A stretch of 64,000 nucleotides of DNA from an uncultured bacterium (GTDB lineage: Bacteria > Planctomycetota > UBA1135 > GCA-002686595), in the NCBI GenBank assembly GCA_937896235.1, contig CALBMX010000108.1, forward strand, positions 1 through 64,000, read 5' to 3'. Position 1 is the stretch's first letter, and each line of letters begins with the position of its first letter. Made by a program: the position numbers and the translations under genes. Below are positions 1 to 7,804 of this stretch, piece after piece. The notes under the pieces were generated by a model. The model was not told where the DNA came from, did not search any database, and was given only the letters and a program-made list of their open reading frames with translations.

Positions 1-137
1 TGAGCTCAAGGTAGAACGTCGGCGAATTCCCCTGGCAGGCCAGGAGCCGCGACGGACAAGCCCGCAGTGGTTCCGATCGTTGAGCTCAAGGTAGAACGTC
101 GGCGAATTCCCCTGGCAGGCCAGGAGCCGCGACGGGC
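1..137. repeat. Imperfect tandem duplication, period 80 bp, of the 3' end of the adjacent gene (copies about 1-57 and 81-137)
   Basis: tgagctcaaggtagaacgtcggcgaattcccctggcaggccaggagccgcgacgg occurs at 1-55 and again at 81-135. Confidence 0.9.
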
Positions 138-1087
138 AGGCCGTCATCCTTGAGGTTGTCGAGCTCGCGGCGGGCGCCGATGAGGTCGCCACTTTTGACA
201 AGGGCCCGGACCAGCTCCAGGCGGCGCGGACCCTCGTGGAGGCGATCGGGGATTCCGAACTCCTCCATTTGGATCAAACGATCGTGCTGTTGGGTTGCGG
301 CGCGCGCTTCGGATACGGCGCCAAGCTCCGCGTAACAGCTTGCTAGGCGGTACCAAGCTTCCGTGTCATTGGGACGGCTACCAGTGGCGTCTTGGAAGAG
401 CGTGAGGGCGCTCTCGTACTCTTCAAACTCAAAAAGCACTGCGCCTAGACGCAGCTTCAAGTGCGGTTGAAACGGATGTAATTCGAGGCCCTTCTCAAGC
501 GCCGCACGGCCGGCCTCGAGCTCACCAAGCTCCCAATAGGAGCTATACATCGGCCCTGCCAATCCAACGTCGTCGGGAGTTAGCTCCGTTAGATGTTCCC
601 AAATGGCTAGCGCATCCCTGTGGCGATTCTGGGCGGCGAGACCTGCGGCCGCCATCTTGAGGGCCAGTGAGTTACCAGGGGTTTGGCTAAGGCAAGTGCC
701 GAGGACGGCGAGGGATCTGTCGGGGAATAGGTTCGCAGAATAGGTGTTCGCCAGCTTGAGAAGCAGTCCTGTATCTTTTGGAGAAAGGCTGAGGCGCTCG
801 GTTAGTGCACGCGCGCGATCGATGGCTTGGCGCTGCTCCGCTGTTCCCGATTCCGTCGGGACTGCTGGTATTCCCGCGCCTGCTTGCAACTCTACGAGCT
901 GGGCTTCCCACGCATCGGGATTTTGGAGCTTCGGCCACGGCAAGCTGGACCCCGCCTGGGCCGCGAGGCCGACGGGGGGGTGAGGCACCGTCTCGCTGAC
1001 CACCTTGACGAGAGGGGGCTGCGGCTGGGGGGCCTCTCCAGCGTCCGAGCAAGAGGCAAGTGCCAAAACGAAGAGTGCGCGTCTCAT
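86..1087 (-). CDS. TPR-repeat lipoprotein-like protein
   Basis: 333-aa ORF; N-terminus MRRALFVLALASCSDAGEA resembles a lipobox signal; TPR-like repeats (DALAIWEHLTELTPDDVGL..., SALTLFQDATGSRPNDTEAWYRLASCYAELG). Confidence 0.75.
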   Translation of the reverse strand: MRRALFVLALASCSDAGEAPQPQPPLVKVVSETVPHPPVGLAAQAGSSLPWPKLQNPDAWEAQLVELQAGAGIPAVPTESGTAEQRQAIDRARALTERLSLSPKDTGLLLKLANTYSANLFPDRSLAVLGTCLSQTPGNSLALKMAAAGLAAQNRHRDALAIWEHLTELTPDDVGLAGPMYSSYWELGELEAGRAALEKGLELHPFQPHLKLRLGAVLFEFEEYESALTLFQDATGSRPNDTEAWYRLASCYAELGAVSEARAATQQHDRLIQMEEFGIPDRLHEGPRRLELVRALVKSGDLIGARRELDNLKDDGLPVAAPGLPGEFADVLP

Positions 1088-1189
1088 CGCTTTATCCTAA
1101 CCCGAATCGAATGGCGAGGTGAAATGGAAGCCGCCCGGCGCACCAGAATTCTGGAGCGCCGAGCGGCCAATAGAAGCGCAGAGATGGCT

Positions 1190-2188
1190 CTATAGGTTCG
1201 TGCGGGTAAACGCTTTGTCGACCTTGGAGCTCGGGAAACCGTTGACCTCAACATAGGGGTAGATGAATAAGTTCAAGCTCCCCGCTGCCGGTTCGGGGCT
1301 CAGAACGATGTCGCGGCCGCCGATCATCTCCAAGCGGTTCTCGTCGAGGTTTCCGAAAAAGAACTCGGCCTTATCGGGGTTCTTGTCAGCCTCTGAGATG
1401 TCAACCGGGCGCCAGCCTTCGCTCTGGTCGTAGAAGTAGGCCCAGCAGTGGTAGCCGCCGATGTTTCCGGTGGAGCCAGCGGCCTCACCGGCACCTGAAA
1501 TCGGAAAGCCCATGACAAAGCGAGCTGGGATTTCACGCGTGCGCGCAAGTCCCATGAAGTAGGAGTGGAAGTCCGTGCAGTTACCGTGGCGACTGTCGCA
1601 AGCCCACTCGGCATCGCCGCGGCCCCAAGAGCCGTTCGCTGGCTTTTCGTAGGTCATCCGATCAAGCGTATGGTCGTAGAGTGACCGCGCAATCGACATC
1701 GTTCCAGAGCCTCTTGAGACTTTGACCGAGGCGGACATCGCAGAGACTTTGCCGCCCATCGGAATCATGGAGTCCGTATGGAGACCCGCTGCGATTTCCG
1801 TTGCCGTTGCGGAGCCGCCGCCGGCCGTCGCAGTGCGCTTGACATCGAAGCTTACGGTAACCGACAGGTCCTCGCCCTTAGATTCAAGGTAGAGGGAGCG
1901 GCCGTCGCCAGACTGGAGTGCATTGATCAAATAGGGGTGACTAGCCACTACCGTAAGCTCGCCAATCTCTTGATCCACGGTGTTGCTTGGCAGGGGGAGC
2001 CACATGCGAATCTCGTCGTCCGGATTCTCGGCTGCGAGTTCGGCGTGGTAGTCGAACCGAAAGCTTCGCGAGGGTGCTTCGGTGTCGAATGCGACGTTGG
2101 TTGTGGCGGTCGTGGAAGGCATGCCAGTACAGGCAGCCATAAGTCCAAGCGCAGCAGTTAGCGCAAGGAGAAAGCTAGGCTTTTTCAC
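1190..2188 (-). CDS. Transglutaminase-like domain lipoprotein
   Basis: Lipobox LMAACTG; transglutaminase-core-like CDSRHGNCTDFHSYFMGLARTREIPARFVMGFP...GYHCWAYFYDQSEGWRPVDISEADKNP. Confidence 0.8.
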   Translation of the reverse strand: MKKPSFLLALTAALGLMAACTGMPSTTATTNVAFDTEAPSRSFRFDYHAELAAENPDDEIRMWLPLPSNTVDQEIGELTVVASHPYLINALQSGDGRSLYLESKGEDLSVTVSFDVKRTATAGGGSATATEIAAGLHTDSMIPMGGKVSAMSASVKVSRGSGTMSIARSLYDHTLDRMTYEKPANGSWGRGDAEWACDSRHGNCTDFHSYFMGLARTREIPARFVMGFPISGAGEAAGSTGNIGGYHCWAYFYDQSEGWRPVDISEADKNPDKAEFFFGNLDENRLEMIGGRDIVLSPEPAAGSLNLFIYPYVEVNGFPSSKVDKAFTRTNL

Positions 2189-2572
2189 TATGAAGAATCT
2201 CTCGGGGTTTCTCAGACTTCCGTTTCTCCAAGCGTTTTGGCCTGGAGCGGTGGGGGAAGGGAAAGTTAGCCCGGGATCCTACAGTTGATTTGATGGCCTG
2301 CCTAGTGCATGCCTGCAAGTTGCAGGGGGTAATGATGTAGGTCAAACAATGGGGATGCCTAGAGCCAAAAGAAGAGTTGGAGATCGTTTGTTCTGAGCCT
2401 CTCAATCTGCAAAATTGTGAGCTTTACAGGCTGAGAGGAGCCAAACAATGGTGGTGGCGATTAGCTACGGATGTGCCTCTCCGTCAGCTTAAAGCGCCTA
2501 TGCCGGGTTCGAACGGGCGTGGCCTGCGAGTGCGCTGCTCGGCTCCCATGGAGCTTGTCCCTAGGATTCGTG

Positions 2573-3502
2573 CTAGCCGTCAAACGCGGCCAGCAGCTCC
2601 TCTGGGCTGAGCTTGCCGTCGGCATCTCTATCGAGGCCGGCGAGGATCGCAGAGGGGCGAACCACGGTGTGGGCGGAAAGGGAGAGCTGCTCGAGATCGT
2701 CCACGTCGATGAAGCCGTCGTTGTCCAGGTCCAAGCGTCGGAATGGAAGTACGGGGCCTTTGATCGTCGGCGGCTGAGGAGTGCCACCGGTGAAGTAGGG
2801 GCGAGGGGTTGTGCCTCCAAAGAGCTCTTCGATCGAACCCGCTTTTGCGCCCAGTGAGACGAGGCTTGCGGCATCCAAAATGTGAAGTGCGGCGAGGACT
2901 CCTTCCAGCTCGGGGGGCTCAACGGAGCCATTCTTGTTGAGGTCTAATTTCGCGAGGATCGCTGTCGGGGGAATCCCTGGAAAACCAAGGGCCGTCGAGG
3001 CGCTGGTGAGTTCAGCAAGGTTGAGCATGCCGTTGACGTCCTTATCGTAAAGGCCCACGAAAGCCTGGCTTGTGTTGGGCAGGGCCGTCACGGGTTGCAT
3101 GGATAATGGAACCGCACCCACGGGAACTTGGGTCACGGACTCAGGTGTCGGAATGCGGAACGATCCGACGCGCTTGAGTAGCAAGCGATAGCGTGTGTTG
3201 AATTCGTCTCGGGTAACTTGGCCGTTGTTGTCAGCGTCGTATTGGGCAAAGCCGTCGCGGTTCAAATGTAAGCTCGCCTCTGCCTCGCGATAGGAGATCC
3301 AGCCGTTCTCGTCGTAGTCGCACGTTGCGAAGTACTCGCCTTCTTGAGCGTCGAGGTTGGTCACCGGCTTCTCGGCTTGAGGCGCCTGTACCTGACCGCC
3401 ATCTTGGGCGAGAAGGACAGGGGCACAAAGGACGAACGCGTAGAGGGGGTGGTGGAGCTTGAACATGAGGGGCATCTTCGGGGGCGTAGGTGGATTCGTC
3501 AA
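2573..3502 (-). CDS. Secreted EF-hand domain protein (start may be 3466, MFKLHH...)
   Basis: Multiple EF-hand loops: DYDENGWISYREAE, DADNNGQVTRDEF, DKDVNGMLNLAEL, DLNKNGSVEPPELE, DLDNDGFIDVDDLE, DRDADGKLSPEEL; signal peptide. Confidence 0.8.
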   Translation of the reverse strand: MTNPPTPPKMPLMFKLHHPLYAFVLCAPVLLAQDGGQVQAPQAEKPVTNLDAQEGEYFATCDYDENGWISYREAEASLHLNRDGFAQYDADNNGQVTRDEFNTRYRLLLKRVGSFRIPTPESVTQVPVGAVPLSMQPVTALPNTSQAFVGLYDKDVNGMLNLAELTSASTALGFPGIPPTAILAKLDLNKNGSVEPPELEGVLAALHILDAASLVSLGAKAGSIEELFGGTTPRPYFTGGTPQPPTIKGPVLPFRRLDLDNDGFIDVDDLEQLSLSAHTVVRPSAILAGLDRDADGKLSPEELLAAFDG

Positions 3503-5313
3503 GAGGACGGGCCATTGCCTCTGGATTTGACGGGCTTTCCAACGCTTTTGGCAGCGCGGGCGTGGGGAAGACGATTCTTGGCACTCTTGGAGTGCACCTC
3601 CTCGTCTTTCCTCGGCATGAGAGCGATCTGAAAGACTTGATCGACATGATCCACCAAATGAACCGAGATATCTCCCAGAACATCTTGAGAGAGCTTGAGG
3701 ATGTCCTCTTCATTTCGACGGGGCACGATGACCGCGGAGTAGCCCATTCGAATCGCGACCAGGATTTTCTCGCGGAGTCCACCGACTGGAAGGACCTCGC
3801 CGTGCAGGGTGATCTCGCCGCTCATGGCGATGTCATTGCGCACGGGGATCTCGGTGAGCAGGGAGAGCAGGGCCGTTGCAATAGCGACGCCTCCCGAGGG
3901 CCCGTCTTTGGGGACGGAGGTCGAGGGGAAGTGCATATGTATATCGAGCTGCTCCAACGTACTGGGCTCGATGCCGATGGTGCAAAGCTGCGTGCGGACG
4001 TAGCTGATAGCCGTCTGGACGGACTCCCGCATCGTGTCGCCAACCCTACCGGTCAGAATCGTGCGGCCGTTTCCAGGCATCATGACGACCTCGACGGGGA
4101 GCAGCGCACCTCCGGCAGCGGTCCACGCCAGCCCCGTCGCGATTCCGACAGCCGGTTTGCGGCGAGAGATCTCGTCGTCTGCAAATGAGGGCCCGAGCAT
4201 TCCAAACAGGTCCTCATTTCGAATCGACAAACCCTCGCCCCTTTGAATGACGTGAAGGGCAGCTTTACGAGCTAAGGATTCGAGTAGCCTTCCCAAGTGA
4301 CGCGTCCCGGCTTCTTCAGTGTATTGGTAGATTAGACCACGTAGAGAGCCTTTGCTGATGCGGAGCTCTCCCGGGGTGAGCCCTGCGAACGACCGTGCCC
4401 TGGGGATCAAGTGCTTGCGGGCGATGCAGATCTTCTCCTCTTCGGTATAGCTGCCAAACTCAATGACCTCAAGGCGATCCAGAAGGTTCTCTGGGATCCG
4501 GTCCCGATCGACAGCTGTTGCCACAAATACACACTCGGAGAGATCAAAGGGAGTCCCAAGGTAGTGATCGTGGAACGCGGAGTTGTACTCGCGGTCGAGT
4601 ACGCGCAGCAGGGCGCCGGCGGAGTCTCCTGTGGGGCCGAGTGCAAGCTTGTCGATCTCGTCGATCAACAAGACGGGGTTCCTTGTCCCCGCTAGGTGGA
4701 GTCCAGCCAAGATCGCACCGGGCCATGCTCCGTCCAGGCGGTGGGGGCGTCCGCGAAGCTCTCGCTCATAGACGATCGAGCCCGCGTTGATCTCGACCAA
4801 TGCGCGACCTAGTGCCTCGGCAACGGCACGCCCCATGGACGTCTTTCCGGTGCCGGGCGGGCCGATAAAACAGAGGATAGCGCCGCGTCCGTGCCCACCC
4901 AGAATGCGGGCGGCCAAATGTTCGATGATGCGCTGCTTGACCTCGTCTAACCCGCAAAGTCTGGCGTCCAAGTCAGCAATGATCGAAGTCAGAGATGTGC
5001 GAGCTGCCTGCACTGCCTTCTTGCGTTGGCTACTGGGCTTGGCTGAGCGTAAAGCTGCATCGACTCCTAGGGCGGGCCAGGGTAACTCGAGCATCCACTC
5101 CAGCCAGTTCCGAGTACGAATCGCGTCGTTGGAGGTCGGTGGCGTGTGAACGAGGTGGTCGAGCTCTCGCTCGGCCGCTATGCGGGCCTTCTCGGGGAGA
5201 TTCGCAGCGGCAACGGCCAAGCGCAGCCTCTTTAGCTCGGCAACGGTAAGGCCGTGCGGGTCCTCCGAGGAGTCCAACGAGGTCATCGGGAGCGGGATGG
5301 GCGTATCACTCAT
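3499..5313 (-). CDS. lon: LonA-type ATP-dependent protease lacking the N-terminal substrate domain
   Basis: Walker A GPPGTGKTSMGRAVAEALGRALVEIN, Walker B NPVLLIDEIDK, catalytic Ser region PKDGPSGGVAIATALLS, Lys region GGLREKILVAIRMGYSAVIVPRRNE; only 604 aa. Confidence 0.9.
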   Translation of the reverse strand: MSDTPIPLPMTSLDSSEDPHGLTVAELKRLRLAVAAANLPEKARIAAERELDHLVHTPPTSNDAIRTRNWLEWMLELPWPALGVDAALRSAKPSSQRKKAVQAARTSLTSIIADLDARLCGLDEVKQRIIEHLAARILGGHGRGAILCFIGPPGTGKTSMGRAVAEALGRALVEINAGSIVYERELRGRPHRLDGAWPGAILAGLHLAGTRNPVLLIDEIDKLALGPTGDSAGALLRVLDREYNSAFHDHYLGTPFDLSECVFVATAVDRDRIPENLLDRLEVIEFGSYTEEEKICIARKHLIPRARSFAGLTPGELRISKGSLRGLIYQYTEEAGTRHLGRLLESLARKAALHVIQRGEGLSIRNEDLFGMLGPSFADDEISRRKPAVGIATGLAWTAAGGALLPVEVVMMPGNGRTILTGRVGDTMRESVQTAISYVRTQLCTIGIEPSTLEQLDIHMHFPSTSVPKDGPSGGVAIATALLSLLTEIPVRNDIAMSGEITLHGEVLPVGGLREKILVAIRMGYSAVIVPRRNEEDILKLSQDVLGDISVHLVDHVDQVFQIALMPRKDEEVHSKSAKNRLPHARAAKSVGKPVKSRGNGPSS

Positions 5314-5423
5314 TAGGAAACTCTTATCGGCGTTTCTGTGGACTTTCCATAGGCCGATAATGCTCTCTTTTCAGGCCCCAGGACGATGGAAGTCACGTTT
5401 CTCGTGCAACTTGGGCGGGCTTA

Positions 5424-5470
5424 GAAAAAAAGCGAGGGGGGTGCGCGATCCCTCGCACACCCCCCTCGCT
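5424..5470 (-). terminator. Rho-independent terminator for the minus-strand symporter gene
   Basis: agcgaggggggtgcg...cgcacacccccctcgct inverted repeat followed on the minus strand by T7 (plus-strand aaaaaaa at 5424-5430). Confidence 0.8.
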
Positions 5471-5511
5471 CTCACGCTAGCAGGCGCTCTCGCCCTGTGC
5501 GTCTCGATGCC

Positions 5512-7410
5512 TTACGGGTAAGTTTTGAACTCACCAGCTTTGTACTTCTCCCAGTACTCGTCGAGCTTGACCCGGACCTTACCTGTGAGGAGGACAACTC
5601 CCAAGATGTTAGGTAGAGCCATGCCAAGGATCATCAGATCGCCAAACTCTAGAACGTTTGTTGCGGAGACGATCGAGCCTAAGAATACGAAGGTCAAAAA
5701 CAAACACTTGTAGGCAATGCTCGATGCGTCGCCGAACATCCAAACCCAGCACCGCTCGCCGTAGTAGCTCCACGAGATGATCGTAGAGTAGGCGAAGAAG
5801 AAGACCGCGACAGCGAGTAGCTTGGGGAACCAAGAGATCACGCCGCCCATGGCGAGCGAGGTGAGGACAGCTCCTTCATTACTGGAGATGGCGCTCTGCA
5901 TCGCGAGATCGGTGCCACCTTGTGCGTCATAGGCACCTGTGATCACGATCACGAGTGCGGTCATCGTACAGATGACCACGGTGTCGATGAAGGGGCCGAG
6001 CATCGCGACCGTACCCTCGCGAATTGGGAAGTCAGTCTTCGCAGCGGAGTGTGCGATCGCGGCCGAACCCGTGCCAGCCTCGTTGGAGAAGGCAGCGCGT
6101 TTGAAGCCTTGAACAAGCACACCCACAAGACCGCCAAAGCCAGCAGCCGGGGTGAATGCCCCGCTAAAAATGGTGCTAAAGGCGGCCGGGATTTCACCGG
6201 CCATTGACAGCAAGATAAAGATGCAGGCTAGGACGTAGACGCCACACATCAGGGGCACGATTTTCTCTGCAGTTGCTGCGATACGCTTGATGCCACCGAT
6301 GATGACGACGCCGACAAGTACGGTCATGAACAGGCCGTACATCCACTCGTTGCCTCTGAGCCATTCGAACTGTGAGGACATCAAACCCATCGATTGGTTG
6401 ACCTGGAAGGCATTTCCGCCGGCGAGGGATCCGCCAATGCAGAGGAACGCAAAGGAGTAGGCAAGGATCTTGCCTGGGATGGCGAGAGAGCTGGATACAT
6501 CCTTCAGACCTTCGGATAGGTAAACCATGGGGCCACCTAGCATGCGTCCGTCGGGGCGCTTTACGCGATACATCTGCGCGAGGCTACACTCGACAAACTT
6601 GCTGGACATGCCGAGGAAACCGGCACAAATCATCCAGAAGGTTGCGCCTGGACCACCAATGGATATCGCGATGGCGACACCGGCGATGTTGCCGAGTCCG
6701 ACAGTGGCGGAAAGGGCGGAGGTGAGCGCCTGGAAGTGGCTGACTTCGCCTTCGTCTGCGGGGTTGTCGTAAAGGCCGCGGGTCACGCCCAGCGCGTGCT
6801 TGAAGCCGCGGATGTTGATGAAGCCCATGCGAATCGTGAAGAAGATTGCGCCGAGCACAAGCCACAATACAGCAAAGGCAACACCTGGGCTGTAGGCGGC
6901 AAGGGTGACCTTTGTTACGGCGTCGTCTCCTTCGGGGACGGTAACGGCGAAGTTGCGTGATCCTTTGCCGTAATCGGCACTCAGGGACTCCTGGAGCGCC
7001 TTCATCTCAGCCTCGTTTAGAAGCCCCGCGGGTAGCTTCAGGGTTAGATTGGATTCGCTTGCATCCAGCTTGCCATTGGCATCGAGTTTTGCGACCAAAG
7101 CCGCCATTTCGGTGGCGGGGTCGGAGAGGTTGTTGCTGCTGACCTCGGCCGAATCTTCGATGTGAAAGAGGTCGTAAAATATATAACCGGCCAGGAAGCC
7201 GTTGACCTTTCCAAACGTGTCGTTGGCGCCATCGTTAAAGGCCTGCCACCAACCGCCATTCTCGTCCGCTGGCGGAGTCGCCTCTTCAGCAGCGGAGCTG
7301 ACATCGGTCGCCTCCGACGGGGCGGTTCCAAATGGTGTCGCTAGAGCCGTCGGTGCTAAGGAGCAGAGACTGGCGAGGAGGAGTGAGACGAGTGGGATCC
7401 GTCGGCGCAT
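5512..7410 (-). CDS. Sodium:alanine symporter (AGCS) family protein with N-terminal signal/extension
   Basis: GLGNIAGVAIAISIGGPGATFWMICAGFLGMSSKFVECSLAQMYR, FSNEAGTGSAAIAHSAAKTDFPIREG. Confidence 0.9.
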   Translation of the reverse strand: MRRRIPLVSLLLASLCSLAPTALATPFGTAPSEATDVSSAAEEATPPADENGGWWQAFNDGANDTFGKVNGFLAGYIFYDLFHIEDSAEVSSNNLSDPATEMAALVAKLDANGKLDASESNLTLKLPAGLLNEAEMKALQESLSADYGKGSRNFAVTVPEGDDAVTKVTLAAYSPGVAFAVLWLVLGAIFFTIRMGFINIRGFKHALGVTRGLYDNPADEGEVSHFQALTSALSATVGLGNIAGVAIAISIGGPGATFWMICAGFLGMSSKFVECSLAQMYRVKRPDGRMLGGPMVYLSEGLKDVSSSLAIPGKILAYSFAFLCIGGSLAGGNAFQVNQSMGLMSSQFEWLRGNEWMYGLFMTVLVGVVIIGGIKRIAATAEKIVPLMCGVYVLACIFILLSMAGEIPAAFSTIFSGAFTPAAGFGGLVGVLVQGFKRAAFSNEAGTGSAAIAHSAAKTDFPIREGTVAMLGPFIDTVVICTMTALVIVITGAYDAQGGTDLAMQSAISSNEGAVLTSLAMGGVISWFPKLLAVAVFFFAYSTIISWSYYGERCWVWMFGDASSIAYKCLFLTFVFLGSIVSATNVLEFGDLMILGMALPNILGVVLLTGKVRVKLDEYWEKYKAGEFKTYP

Positions 7411-7804
7411 GGGAAAATCGGGGATTAGAGGCTGGGCTACAGGGGGAGCGGGGGGAGAACGTAGCTTGCAGGGGCGTAAATCTCACGGTCAAAATTCCGG
7501 CACTCGAATGGCTTCCCGGGCTAGGGGGGAGTTTAGAGGGGCGGTTTGGGAGTAAAGATGGGGTGAAATGGGGAATGGGGTCCCCTCTAAGGTGTTCTAG
7601 ATCGATTGAGGTGGCATCCGCCATTTGTTCAAACACCAGGATCCATCTTCCCTTAAATAAAGAGAATCGTTTCGAGGGCGAGCCTCCAGAAAAGCTCCTT
7701 GAGGGTACGATAAGTGGTATTGAGAGGCCTGTGAGTCACCTTGATCCGGCATGCATGTTCCCCTCCCGCTTCCGCTCCCTGCACCTCTTGCACGTGTTGG
7801 CTCC

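Noticed and set aside
2395-2450. Imperfect hairpin cctctcaatctg...caggctgagagg
   Set aside because: One internal mismatch, long loop and no T-tract; insufficient to call a terminator or riboswitch.
2500-2530. tRNA T-arm-like gggttcgaacggg
   Set aside because: Flanking bases do not form a T-stem, acceptor stem or anticodon arm on either strand.
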